From assembly GCF_000169455.1 (NCBI RefSeq), contig NZ_AAYC01000003.1, forward strand, positions 62,001-126,000: 64,000 bases of DNA, written 5' to 3'. Positions within the stretch are counted from its first letter, which is position 1. Each line of letters begins with the position of its first letter. This DNA is from Roseobacter sp. SK209-2-6. GTDB taxonomy: Bacteria > Pseudomonadota > Alphaproteobacteria > Rhodobacterales > Rhodobacteraceae. Below, piece by piece: positions 33,494-42,427 of the stretch. A model generated the notes under the pieces. It searched no databases. It had not been told where the DNA came from and worked only from the letters and a program-made list of their open reading frames with translations. The position numbers and the translations under genes were made by a program.

Positions 33494-34220
33494 GATCGTA
33501 CAAGATGCCCTGCTAAGGCTGGAAGGCGTCTACACCAATATTGCCCAGTATCACATCTTGCAGAGTGTTGATCTGATGGTGCCGCGCGGCGGCGTCACCA
33601 TGCTTTTGGGACGCAATGGCGTGGGCAAGACCACCACCCTGCGCACCATCATAGGGCATTGGCGGGCGCATCAGGGTCGCATTCTATTTGATGGAGAAGA
33701 CATCGCCCGGATGCCGACCCCGGCCATAGCCCGCGCCGGTATCGGCTTCGTCCCTGAAGATATGGGAATTTTTGCCGATCTTACGGTTGCAGAAAACATG
33801 TCTCTCGCCGCAATTTCGGGACCAATCCATTCCGCACGCCTGGACTGGATCTTTGCAGCCTTCCCGCCGCTCAAGACCTTCTGGAATTCTGAAGCAGGCA
33901 CCCTGTCAGGTGGTCAGAAGCAGATGCTCTCGATTGCGCGGGCCATGGTGGAAGAACGCAAGCTCTATCTGATTGACGAACCCACAAAGGGGCTGGCGCC
34001 AGCGATCATTTCGACCATGGCCAAGGCCTTGAAAGACCTGAAAGATCAGGGCGCTTCTATACTCCTGGTGGAACAGAATTTTGCTGTGGCCAAGGCTTTG
34101 GGGGACAGCGCTAACGTGATGGATGACGGGCGCATGATCTGGAGCGGAGAGATGGCAGAGCTTAACCGTGATGGCGACCTTCAAGAACGGCTCATGGGCC
34201 TTAGCATGGAGGCGCACTAA
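33486..34220 (+). CDS. livF: LivF-like ABC transporter ATP-binding protein
   Basis: 244 residues. Walker A GRNGVGKTT (about 40-48), signature LSGGQKQMLSIARAM (about 140), Walker B LYLIDEPTKGLAP and LLVEQNFAVA. Second ATPase subunit of the liv-type importer. Starts inside the end of livG, so translation is coupled. Followed by a 106-base spacer with a small open frame before livH. Confidence 0.9.
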   Translation: MTEIVQDALLRLEGVYTNIAQYHILQSVDLMVPRGGVTMLLGRNGVGKTTTLRTIIGHWRAHQGRILFDGEDIARMPTPAIARAGIGFVPEDMGIFADLTVAENMSLAAISGPIHSARLDWIFAAFPPLKTFWNSEAGTLSGGQKQMLSIARAMVEERKLYLIDEPTKGLAPAIISTMAKALKDLKDQGASILLVEQNFAVAKALGDSANVMDDGRMIWSGEMAELNRDGDLQERLMGLSMEAH

Positions 34221-34222
34221 CA

Positions 34223-34330
34223 ATGCTCTATTCTTCGATGCTTCCCCTCCGTTCCACGCGGGGTGCCTCAGCCACCGGGCCACAGCGCGAACAGATCGCT
34301 TCAAATGTTCAATTGGAGGATAGGAGATGA
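34223..34330 (+). CDS. possible 35-residue small ORF between livF and livH
   Basis: ATG at 34223 with GGAGG ten bases upstream; 35 codons, ending in a TGA that overlaps the livH ATG (ATGA), the same coupling used by true genes in this operon. The peptide (MLYSSMLPLRSTRGAS and on) resembles no family I know. It may be a real leader peptide that couples livH translation to livF, or chance in a short spacer. Confidence 0.25.
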   Translation: MLYSSMLPLRSTRGASATGPQREQIASNVQLEDRR

Positions 34331-35358
34331 GTGCCGCCCCAGAACATGCCCCGACCATGGCGCGCCTGTCTTTGCGGGATCGGATCGCACCACATATGCC
34401 GGTCCTTCTGGTCCCGCTCCTGGCTATCGCTGGTTTCCTGGCCATCATGAACCCGGCAAGCTGGTTGACCCTTACAGTTTCAGGTCTTGCGATGGGAATG
34501 ATGATCTTTGTCATGGCCTCCGGCCTGACCCTTGTCTTTGGCCTGATGGATGTCATCAACTTTGGCCACGGGGCTTTTGTCTCGGTTGGGGCTTTTGTTG
34601 GCATCTCGGTCCTGCTTGCTCTGGGCCATATGACTTCTGCGCCATCTCTTTTTCTCAACCTTGGCGCCATCCTTGCCGCCGTGACCGCTGCGATGCTGGC
34701 TACAGGCGCGATGGGCTGGGCCTTTGAAAAGGTCATTGTCGCCCCGGTCTACGGGCATCACCTAAAACAAATCCTTGTCACCATGGGCGGGCTCATCGTG
34801 GTGGAGCAATTGATCATCGTCTTTTGGGGGCCCGAAGAAATTTACTTCAACCGCCCGGAAACCCTGAAAGGCGCCATCACCTTCGCAGGTGCTGCGATAG
34901 AGAAATACCGCTTGGTTGCCGTTGCGGTTGGCATCCTGGTTTTTGTCACCATGCGATGGGTTCTACGCCGGACCAAGCTGGGACTGATTGTCCGTGCTGG
35001 GGTAGAGAACGGAGAGATGGTCATGGCCATGGGCTATAATCTGCGCCTGGTTTTTGTCGGTGTTTTCCTTGCAGGCTCCGCGCTAGCCGGCCTTGGAGGT
35101 GTCATGTGGGCGCTCTATCAAGAAGTGATCACCGCCCATATGGGCAATCACGCCATGATCCTGATTTTCATTGTGGTCATCATTGGCGGCCTCGGCTCGG
35201 TCGAAGGCTGCTTTATTGGCGCCCTCTTGGTTGGGCTGATGCAGAACTACATCGCCTTTCTGGAACCCAAAGCCGCTCTCATTTCCAATATCGCCCTGAT
35301 GGTGGCCATCCTGATGTGGCGTCCCATGGGCATGATCCCGGTGGTAAAAGCAAAATGA
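34327..35358 (+). CDS. livH: LivH-like ABC transporter permease
   Basis: 343 residues with about eight to nine membrane segments; LTLVFGLMDVINFGHGAFVS (about 63-82) and the coupling loop RAGVENGEMVMAMGYN (about 225-240) are typical. It has a roughly 40-residue hydrophilic and hydrophobic N-terminal extension relative to short LivH proteins. Inner-membrane subunit of the importer. GGAGGATAGGAG precedes the start, and it overlaps livM by 4 bases. Confidence 0.9.
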   Translation: MSAAPEHAPTMARLSLRDRIAPHMPVLLVPLLAIAGFLAIMNPASWLTLTVSGLAMGMMIFVMASGLTLVFGLMDVINFGHGAFVSVGAFVGISVLLALGHMTSAPSLFLNLGAILAAVTAAMLATGAMGWAFEKVIVAPVYGHHLKQILVTMGGLIVVEQLIIVFWGPEEIYFNRPETLKGAITFAGAAIEKYRLVAVAVGILVFVTMRWVLRRTKLGLIVRAGVENGEMVMAMGYNLRLVFVGVFLAGSALAGLGGVMWALYQEVITAHMGNHAMILIFIVVIIGGLGSVEGCFIGALLVGLMQNYIAFLEPKAALISNIALMVAILMWRPMGMIPVVKAK

Positions 35359-36425
35359 TCCGTACCCTGCTTTCGGGCGATACGCCCCGCTCCCTGCCCC
35401 TGGCGTTGATCCTGGGCGGCATCCTGATTTGCCTTGCACTGGCGCCCTTTCTCTTTCCGGGCGTACGCACCGTGGATACGGCCGCCCGCATCTGCATCTT
35501 CATTGTGCTTGTCGCCAGCTATGACCTGTTGCTGGGCTATGGCGGCATCGTCAGCTTTGCCCATACCATGTTCTTTGGCATTGGCGCCTACGGCGTTGCC
35601 CTGGCCTCTAGCCATATGGGACGCGGCTTTGATGCAATCGCAGTCGGTGCGGTCACTGGTGCACTGGCCGCCGCTGCATTGGCCTTTGTGATCGGTCTTT
35701 TTTCACTCCGGGTGCGCGCCATCTTCTTTGCCATGATTACCCTCGCGGTGGCCTCGGCAGTGGCCGTCCTGGTAAGTCAGCTTTCTGGCCTTACAGGCGG
35801 TGAAGACGGCCTCACCTTCAAGACCCCGCGCGCCTTGGGCCCTGCCTTCAAGTTTGGCAAGGAGGCCTTTGACGGCCGGCTCTTTGGCGTCAAGTTGAAC
35901 GGCAAGCTCTTGGCCTATTATTTTGTCTTCTTCGGCTCTTTTTGCCTGTTCCTCCTTATGCTTCGGGTGGTCAATTCCCCGTTCGGGCGTGTGTTGCAGG
36001 CCATTCGGGAGAATGATTTTCGGGCGGAATCCATTGGCTACCGTGTGGTCTACTACCGGGTCGCAGCGACCTGCCTTTCGGCCGCGATCGCAGCACTTGC
36101 TGGGTCCCTCTACGCCATTTGGCTGCGCTATGTCGGCCCGGATACGGTCCTCTCTATGGAGTTGATGATCGATATTCTCTTGATGGTTGTCATCGGTGGC
36201 ATGGGCACGCTCTATGGCGCGGTCATTGGCGCCGTGCTCTTTGTCATGGCCCAGAATTACCTGCAGAACCTGATGGGCGCAGCAGCGGAGCTTACCTCTG
36301 GTCTGCCGGTCCTGCCGCAACTGCTGAATGCCGACCGTTGGCTCCTGTGGTTAGGTGTTCTATTTATCCTCAGCGTCTATTTCTTCCCAACCGGCATTGT
36401 CGGTCGCCTCAGAAACACCCGCTGA
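35355..36425 (+). CDS. livM: LivM-like ABC transporter permease
   Basis: 356 residues from the ATG at 35355, which overlaps the livH stop; a longer in-frame extension upstream would lie within livH and is not credible. Membrane segments throughout, with LLLGYGGIVSFAHTMFFGIG (about 56-75) and the coupling loop AIRENDFRAESIGY (about 215). Last gene of the hpa-liv unit, followed by a highly structured intergenic region. Confidence 0.9.
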   Translation: MIRTLLSGDTPRSLPLALILGGILICLALAPFLFPGVRTVDTAARICIFIVLVASYDLLLGYGGIVSFAHTMFFGIGAYGVALASSHMGRGFDAIAVGAVTGALAAAALAFVIGLFSLRVRAIFFAMITLAVASAVAVLVSQLSGLTGGEDGLTFKTPRALGPAFKFGKEAFDGRLFGVKLNGKLLAYYFVFFGSFCLFLLMLRVVNSPFGRVLQAIRENDFRAESIGYRVVYYRVAATCLSAAIAALAGSLYAIWLRYVGPDTVLSMELMIDILLMVVIGGMGTLYGAVIGAVLFVMAQNYLQNLMGAAAELTSGLPVLPQLLNADRWLLWLGVLFILSVYFFPTGIVGRLRNTR

Positions 36426-36441
36426 AAACCTCCTTTGGCGG

Positions 36442-36596
36442 GTCAAGGGCCGCGAGAGCGGCCGCCTGGAACAGGCGGTTCACCCTTGACGCGCGCGCTT
36501 TCCAACAATTGAAGTGGCTCATCAGGGCAAAACTGCCCCTGATGGGCTTCTCAGCAAAAAGAAAGCCCCCTGTTGCGCGCCGCGCAAGCGGCGCGC
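36442..36596 (+). other. cluster of stem-loops after livM
   Basis: GTCAAGGG (36442-36449) pairs with CCCTTGAC (36483-36490) around two small hairpins (CCGC-GAGA-GCGG and CCGCCTG-GAA-CAGGCGG), giving a three-way junction. Next, CATCAGGG/CCCTGATG (36520-36544), then a perfect 9-bp stem GCGCGCCGC with a GCAA tetraloop and GCGGCGCGC (36575-36596). Further short inverted repeats continue to about 36660. It lies between convergent livM and the MuiA-like gene and could be a compound terminator or a structured repeat or RNA element; no long T-run is present. Confidence 0.6.
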
Positions 36597-36671
36597 CTGG
36601 CCCAAGGGGAACCGGTGGATCTCTGATCCATTCCGTGTTCCGCGCGGGAGTACCCCGCTGGCCCATTCGGA

Positions 36672-38321
36672 TCAGCGCAGGACCTTTCCCTCAGGCCAGC
36701 TGAGCGTTGTTTCCAGCTGGATCAGTTTTTCACCTCCCGGCGCGAGGTCAAACTCCCAGGCAAGAATGCCGCGCTGCTTCTTCACGTTCTCCTCCACAGG
36801 ATGCGGTTGCGCCTGCCATGTAATCTCCAGATCTTCTTGCTGTGTATAGGGCACCCGATCCAGCAACCTTATGTTCCAGCTCTGCTCAGTCAGGTTTTCG
36901 ACCGAAATCTCAACCGCTTCATTCTGCTGGTTGCTGCGCGAAATGACTCCGCGCCCCCCTTCGCTTTTGCTCAGAACATTGCGGCTCAAACGCAGGCCAG
37001 GAATACTCCCAAATCCCAGTTCCGCCTCCTGCCCGGCAACCAGTCCGTTAAAGTTTCCAAGGGTCACCAGTTTGCCATCCACAAACATAGGCACTGGGTA
37101 GCTCGGCAAGAGAAATTCTCCAAAACTATTGGAAATATGTGCAACACGATAGGCAGTTTGATCGCGCCGAGGGACCGCGACGGCCACGACTTCTGCCTCT
37201 GTTGTCAACTGATCCATCTCCAGCTTCAAAACATCAGCCCCCGAGGCAATCGAAACCGGATAGTCGAAATGATAGACGGCGCCAGGCCCCTGCGTATCTA
37301 TGCTCCAGGCGCTCTGCACCTCTTCGATGACAACAGGTTGTACAATAGGCTCTGCAAGCGCTCCGGCACTATCCGCCAGTGCCAAGACTCGCTGTTTCGG
37401 AGCAGCAGGCAAGGGATCCTGGATCTGACGGCGTTCCGCAAACAGTAGCGAGGGTTCTCCCTGGTCCAACGGCTGCTGTGTTGAAATCGTCAAATCGATG
37501 TCTTGCCAGTTTTCTCCTGTCTGTTGCTGCAAACCAAACCCACGCTTCAGCAGCACCTCCGCCTTCTCGCCGGTTGAGAGATGCCACTCAGAGGTTGGCA
37601 TCACGTCACTGACCCCTTGGGAGAAATAGCTCAACTCTATGCCTGCGGACCCTGCCTCCGGAACATCCACCTCTACCGCCAAATACAACCGGTCTTCATC
37701 TTCGCGCTGGATTGCCTCCAACGCCTGTTTCGCCGCCTTCACCTGTTTTCGCAGGGTTTCCAGCCCCTCTTCGATCTTGCGCGCGCGAACCTCTGCCGCA
37801 AGCGCTTGCTGACCGGCAGAACCCGCCTCTTGCGCAATCATGCGTGAGATATCGCGCAGTGCATCCGCCCCGGATTCAGCCAGGCCCTCATTGCTCCCGA
37901 GCTGTGCGAGAAATCCCAGAGCCGCCCGCGCAGCCTCTGCCTCACTACGGGCCTCGGCCGCTTCATCGTGGACCAATTGCATTTCTGCCTGCGCTGCACG
38001 CAGGACCTCTTCCGCAGCTTGAACAGCTGGGTCTGTTGCATCTCGCGGTGGTACACCGTCTTCGCGAAACAAGAGTGCGGTTTGCTGGGCACCCGTGAGA
38101 TTGATTTGCAACGTCGATAGGTCTGCGGTTCTTGGAATGTCCGTCAAGACCAAACGATGCCGCCCCTCCGGCAGATCAAACTGCGCTTGGCGTGTAATAC
38201 GCGCGGCATCAACATAGAGTGTCACAGCGGAAACGCTACTCTTTGCATGGAATTCATCGGCTTGGGCCAAGCCTGCGGCAGAAACTGCCAAGAGAGGAAG
38301 CAATAGCTTTCTGAGGTGCAT
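36672..38321 (-). CDS. DUF4139 domain protein (MuiA family)
   Basis: 549 residues. Signal peptide at the N-terminus (LLLPLLAVSAAGLAQA then DE), a DUF4140 N-terminal domain (about 25-115, VTLYVDAARITRQAQF and LVLTDIPRTAD), a coiled-coil stretch (about 100-215) and a DUF4139 beta-rich C-terminal domain ending EFDLAPGGEKLIQL. These proteins are named after the mucoidy inhibitor MuiA; the biochemical role is unknown. Exported, probably periplasmic. Convergent with livM and without obvious operon partners. Confidence 0.82.
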   Translation of the reverse strand: MHLRKLLLPLLAVSAAGLAQADEFHAKSSVSAVTLYVDAARITRQAQFDLPEGRHRLVLTDIPRTADLSTLQINLTGAQQTALLFREDGVPPRDATDPAVQAAEEVLRAAQAEMQLVHDEAAEARSEAEAARAALGFLAQLGSNEGLAESGADALRDISRMIAQEAGSAGQQALAAEVRARKIEEGLETLRKQVKAAKQALEAIQREDEDRLYLAVEVDVPEAGSAGIELSYFSQGVSDVMPTSEWHLSTGEKAEVLLKRGFGLQQQTGENWQDIDLTISTQQPLDQGEPSLLFAERRQIQDPLPAAPKQRVLALADSAGALAEPIVQPVVIEEVQSAWSIDTQGPGAVYHFDYPVSIASGADVLKLEMDQLTTEAEVVAVAVPRRDQTAYRVAHISNSFGEFLLPSYPVPMFVDGKLVTLGNFNGLVAGQEAELGFGSIPGLRLSRNVLSKSEGGRGVISRSNQQNEAVEISVENLTEQSWNIRLLDRVPYTQQEDLEITWQAQPHPVEENVKKQRGILAWEFDLAPGGEKLIQLETTLSWPEGKVLR

Positions 38322-38576
38322 AACTGTCTCAATTCTAAGGAAACCTATTCAGGATTCTATAGAACTTCCCCGCTGGAGACAGTTTTACCTCTCTAAGCAT
38401 CTGCAAAAGGCAAGAACCCGCCATTTGGGCACTCGCCCCCTCTGCAGAGCAAAGCGGCGCCATTCTGGCACCGCCTGTCATCGCCGAAAACAAAGGCAAC
38501 CGATTAAAACACAGTCGGAGCACTCAAAACCAAAGGGCAAAACCGCGCTCAGTGGGTTATAAGCGCAGCAATAGGC
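38322..38576. other. intergenic region
   Basis: About 255 bases between two leftward genes. It should contain the MuiA-like promoter, but no clear promoter, operator, terminator or reading frame is visible to me. Confidence 0.4.
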
Positions 38577-38942
38577 TCAGTGATTTCTTTCTGCCTCACC
38601 CAAAGAGGGTTTACGGACAGGCAGCACGCGTTTGAAGCGCTGCTCCAGATCTTTGGAGGGAAAACCCAGGAAGGCGCAGTTGCAGATTTTCACATGGCTT
38701 TCCGCATCATAGATATGCATGTGGCCTTTGCTCCGCTTCATATAAAAACCCTTGTCCTGCAGGCCACTGCGCAGCTCTGCCCAGGTTGATGCGTTCTGAA
38801 ATTCTGGCGTCAGCAAGATGCGCAACTGTATTGCCATCTCAGTATCCATACGATCTTCATGGCAGGCGCTGGACCAGGCTGTTTGCCCCATGGCCTTGTC
38901 ACCAGAGACCTGTACCTCGCGTTCGAAATCCTTTGAATACAT
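38577..38942 (-). CDS. hypothetical protein, small basic C-terminal domain
   Basis: 121 residues from the ATG at 38942; a GTG at 38969 in the same frame is less likely because AAGGGG sits correctly before the ATG. The second half (TWAELRSGLQDKGFYMKRSK, then HMHIYDAESHVKICN and FPSKDLEQRF) looks weakly like the small domain found at the C-terminus of some plasmid relaxases and in stand-alone alphaproteobacterial proteins. I do not recognise a function. Isolated on the leftward strand between muiA-like and asd. Confidence 0.55.
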   Translation of the reverse strand: MYSKDFEREVQVSGDKAMGQTAWSSACHEDRMDTEMAIQLRILLTPEFQNASTWAELRSGLQDKGFYMKRSKGHMHIYDAESHVKICNCAFLGFPSKDLEQRFKRVLPVRKPSLGEAERNH

Positions 38943-39009
38943 CTCACATACCCCTTTCACATATCCCACCTTCAGGATTATCGGGGATTTGGGCCAGATT
39001 TGGGCAGCC

Positions 39010-39050
39010 CTGTAAAAGAATAAGGGCCGCCTCTTGCGAAGCGGCCCCCC
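39010..39050 (-). terminator. Rho-independent terminator of asd
   Basis: On the leftward transcript GGGCCGC (39041-39047) pairs with GCGGCCC (39024-39030) around a 10-base loop, followed by TTATTCTTTTAC. It lies about 25 bases after the asd stop. Confidence 0.75.
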
Positions 39051-39071
39051 TAACCAAAAGTACAGAAAGCT

Positions 39072-40094
39072 TTAGCCTTTCTTGAGCACTTCACGGCCCA
39101 GAAGTTCAGCGATTTGTACCGCATTCAGGGCGGCACCCTTGCGCAGGTTGTCGCTGACGCACCACATGTTGAGGCCGTTTTCGATAGTGGAATCCTGGCG
39201 TATCCGGCTGATAAATGTGGCAAAATCGCCAACGCATTCGATCGGGGTCACATAGCCACCGTCTTCACGTTTATCGATCACCATGATGCCGGGTGCCTCA
39301 CGCAGGATATCGCGGGCCTCGTCTTCGTCCAGGAAGTCTTCTGTTTCAATATTTATCGATTCAGAGTGGCCAACAAAGACCGGGACTCGCACGCAGGTGG
39401 CCGTAACCTTGATGGAGGGGTCCACAATCTTCTTGGTTTCGGCGACCATTTTCCACTCTTCCTTGGTGGAGCCATCGTCCAGGAAGACATCAATGTGAGG
39501 AATCACATTGAAGGCGATCTGCTTGGTGTAGACCTTTGGCGGCACGTCTGAGGTCGGGTTGTAGACCGCCTTGGTCTGGTCCCACAGCTCATCAATCGCA
39601 TCCTTGCCAGAGCCGGAAACAGACTGATAAGTCGAGACCACAACGCGCTTGATCTTGGCACGGTCGTGCAGCGGCTTCAGCGCCACAACCATCTGCGCGG
39701 TTGAGCAGTTGGGGTTGGCGATGATGTTCTTCTTTGAATAGCGGTGAACCGCCTGCGGGTTCACCTCAGGCACGATCAGGGGAACCTCTGGATCGTAGCG
39801 GTAGAGCGAAGAGTTATCGATTACCACACATCCAGCGGCGGCTGCCTTGGGCGCGTATTTCTTGGTCGCATCCGAGCCGATGGCAAAGAGGGCCATGTCC
39901 CAACCGGCAAAGTCGAAGGTATCCAGATCCTGGGTCTTCAACGTAGTCTCGCCGAACGTCACCTCGGTTCCCAGGGATTTGCGGCTGGCCAGAACGGCAA
40001 CCTCATCCGCAGGAAACTGGCGCTCAGCCAGGATGTTCAACATTTCGCGGCCCACATTACCTGTGGCGCCAACGACGACGACGCGATAACCCAT
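39072..40094 (-). CDS. asd: aspartate-semialdehyde dehydrogenase
   Basis: 340 residues. N-terminal Rossmann motif GATGNVGREM (about 9-18), catalytic Cys130 in NPNCSTAQ, and SVSGSGKDAIDEL with the downstream His in RVPVFVGHSESI. NADPH-dependent reduction of aspartyl phosphate to aspartate semialdehyde, the branch point to lysine/diaminopimelate, threonine and methionine. Length and motifs are those of the gram-negative enzyme. Monocistronic by position, with a terminator just downstream. A small CCGGCC-TCTT-GGCCGG hairpin lies in its leader (40114-40129). Confidence 0.95.
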   Translation of the reverse strand: MGYRVVVVGATGNVGREMLNILAERQFPADEVAVLASRKSLGTEVTFGETTLKTQDLDTFDFAGWDMALFAIGSDATKKYAPKAAAAGCVVIDNSSLYRYDPEVPLIVPEVNPQAVHRYSKKNIIANPNCSTAQMVVALKPLHDRAKIKRVVVSTYQSVSGSGKDAIDELWDQTKAVYNPTSDVPPKVYTKQIAFNVIPHIDVFLDDGSTKEEWKMVAETKKIVDPSIKVTATCVRVPVFVGHSESINIETEDFLDEDEARDILREAPGIMVIDKREDGGYVTPIECVGDFATFISRIRQDSTIENGLNMWCVSDNLRKGAALNAVQIAELLGREVLKKG

Positions 40095-40514
40095 ATCGTT
40101 TCTCCAGTATCACCCGGCCTCTTGGCCGGCTGGGGTCTCTTATAGGGAAACGCCCTGCAATTAAAGGCCCGGATGATTTGGCCTGCACCTCTTGCGCAGA
40201 TAAAACACAGTTCTCACCCCTCGCAGCCCACAAAAATCGATAGCGCAAGAAGTTATGCCCGTCTTTCAGCAGTTCAAAGCGGCAAAACCGGTTCAGATGC
40301 TTGCGAAACTGATTCCATTCCCTGTCGGCTCCCACATCTCTCTCTCCTTGCTGTTTTTCTCCTCCTCCCTTGTCAAAACACTGCGACTGGTGCTTGCAAG
40401 TTGGGCTTGTAAATAGAATCCTCACGCTGACTCGCTCAGGGTGCTCAGGTGGCATCGACACATGTGCCGGGGCTCTCTCCGCCGGCTGACCTTCACGAAC
40501 AGAGACAGACACAA
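40095..40514. other. divergent intergenic region, asd / DUF3095 gene
   Basis: About 420 bases. Contains the 6-bp hairpin CCGGCC/GGCCGG at 40114-40129 in the asd leader and otherwise no recognisable gene, operator or RNA. An in-frame GTG at 40449 could extend the DUF3095 protein, but the added residues do not look conserved. Confidence 0.4.
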
Positions 40515-41654
40515 ATGGATGTTTTCTATCAAAGCCTGCCCCAGATCAGGGATTTTTCAGCTCTGGCGCTGCCAAGCAGCTTTACTCCTCTTCCCGAGGA
40601 CTGGGTCGTTTGCTGCAGTGACATAGAAAACTCAACTGGCCTCATCGCGGAAGGACGCTATAAACTCGTCAACATGATCGGTGCCTCCGTCATCGCTGCA
40701 ATTCAGAACGCTCTGAATGGTGAAGCCTTTCCCTATGTCTTTGGCGGAGACGGAACCACTTTTGCTGTGCCCGCAGCGCAGGCAGCACCCGCACGGCAAA
40801 CCTTGGCACGACTGAGGCATTGGGTTGCTCAGGAGTTTGGTATCACGCTGCGCGTTGCTGCGGTTCCAGCACTTGCTATCCGCGCACAGGGTCTTGAGGT
40901 TAGCGTGGCACGGTTTGCCGCCTCCTCCAATGCTGATTACGCAATGTTCTCTGGCGGAGGGGTCACCTGGGCAGAGGCTCAAATGAAGCAAGGCGAGCTG
41001 GCCATTCCAGATTGCGGCGAGACCGCCGCACCTGACCTGACTGGGCTTTCTTGCCGATGGAACAACATCCCTGCACGCAACGGGCTGATATTGTCATTGG
41101 TCATGGTCCCACGAACCACAGCATCGGACCAGGACTTTGCCCATGTCGTCCATAAATTGCTATCAGTGACAGAGGATTTAGTGAATGGTGGCCACCCTGT
41201 CCCCAAATCCGGTCCGGGATTGGCAGCACTTCCGCCCGGGCTGGATTTTGAAGCACGGCTTTCTCGCGGGAAGTTACCTCTCATTTTCCGCAAACTAGGC
41301 CTATTTATCCACTTCACCTTAGCCCGTCTTCTATTCGAACGCCGACGCAAAACCGGTGGTTGGGATCCGCTGCACTATCTCGAAACCATGAGCGGCAATG
41401 CAGACTACCGTAAGTTCGAAGATGGTTTGAAAATGACCATCGACTGCGACCTGACAACACGCGACAAGATTGTCGAAGTCCTGGGGGAAGCACGTGCCCA
41501 GGGCGTGATCCGCTATGGGCTACACGCGCAAGAAGAGGCTCTACTGACTTGCATTGTACCTTCAGCCAGTCGTGACGATCATGTCCATTTTGTCGATGGT
41601 GCCGCCGGGGGTTATACCCGCGCAGCCACCAACATGCGCAACATGCAGGATTGA
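40515..41654 (+). CDS. DUF3095 family protein, class III nucleotidyl cyclase-like
   Basis: 379 residues from the ATG at 40515, chosen because family members begin with FYxSLPxxxDF as here (FYQSLPQIRDF). The segment VVCCSDIENSTGLIAEGRYK resembles the first metal-binding strand of class III cyclases (Asp in SDIENSTG), and YVFGGDGTTFAVP the second (GGDG). Both metal-type aspartates are present, so catalysis is possible, but DUF3095 proteins have no established product. The C-terminal half (about 230-379) is family-specific. Soluble, no membrane segment. Alone on its strand. Confidence 0.75.
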   Translation: MDVFYQSLPQIRDFSALALPSSFTPLPEDWVVCCSDIENSTGLIAEGRYKLVNMIGASVIAAIQNALNGEAFPYVFGGDGTTFAVPAAQAAPARQTLARLRHWVAQEFGITLRVAAVPALAIRAQGLEVSVARFAASSNADYAMFSGGGVTWAEAQMKQGELAIPDCGETAAPDLTGLSCRWNNIPARNGLILSLVMVPRTTASDQDFAHVVHKLLSVTEDLVNGGHPVPKSGPGLAALPPGLDFEARLSRGKLPLIFRKLGLFIHFTLARLLFERRRKTGGWDPLHYLETMSGNADYRKFEDGLKMTIDCDLTTRDKIVEVLGEARAQGVIRYGLHAQEEALLTCIVPSASRDDHVHFVDGAAGGYTRAATNMRNMQD

Positions 41655-42427
41655 CATATCACTTGGATCGATGGTCAACACGCACCTCAATTTTTGGAAA
41701 TTTTGGGTCAAATGCCCCCCGCTGCTGCCCCCTTTTCGGAACCACTTCAAAGATCAGGCATCTCTTGAATGCTTCGTTTCCCAAAAATCAACACAGAATA
41801 CTTTCCGTTTAAATACAATATACTAAATCCATCAAATCTGCAGTCACGGGGGAATCCACTTCCTGCAGGAGGTCCCTTTTCCTCCTGGGGCATCACTCAT
41901 TTAAAGCCAAACTTGGTCCGCTTCATTTCTCCAATCCTCTGCCCCCAACCTCCCATCTTTCGCAAACCAATCTTCGAGTTAGATTTCAGATATGGCGCAG
42001 ATGGATTTCCGCCCCCAGCCTAAGCCTTGAGCATTTCGTGCTCTCGGAATGGCTGCGCCCAAAACAGAAATGCGACAGAGGTTTAAATCATCGCGCGGTT
42101 CGCGCTGAGACGAGGGGGCAGGACCAGCAATTCAGAAAACCGCCGTGCTACCGTCACCATGTGGGATTTTCAGCGTTCATCAGATTTCGCTCCTGTCTTG
42201 GCATAAGAGGCCATTGCGATTGGATCATCAAAACCAAGAAATGGCCTTTGCACTGGCCCTCCTCTCCTGAGGCTGACATTGCCTTAGAAAATTTGAGCGA
42301 AATTCACAGTTTTGATTAGCCAGCATTGTCAGCAAATTCGAGCGATTTGCCCCTGTGGGCAGAAAGCATTTGGAAAGATCTAAGGCGCAAGTTGTCTCAC
42401 GTGCCGTGGGGGCACTGAAGAACTAAG
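41655..42427. other. long intergenic region without recognised gene
   Basis: About 770 bases, more AT-rich than its surroundings. Short open frames occur on both strands, the longest about 93 codons, but none shows family resemblance, a good ribosome site or the codon bias of the neighbours. A degenerate gene or an undescribed small RNA cannot be excluded; I see no terminal inverted repeats or transposase remnant. Confidence 0.5.

Noticed and set aside
35106-35354. In-frame N-terminal extension of livM
   Set aside because: The extension overlaps livH coding sequence; the ATGA overlap at 35355 is the natural start and gives a normal-length LivM.
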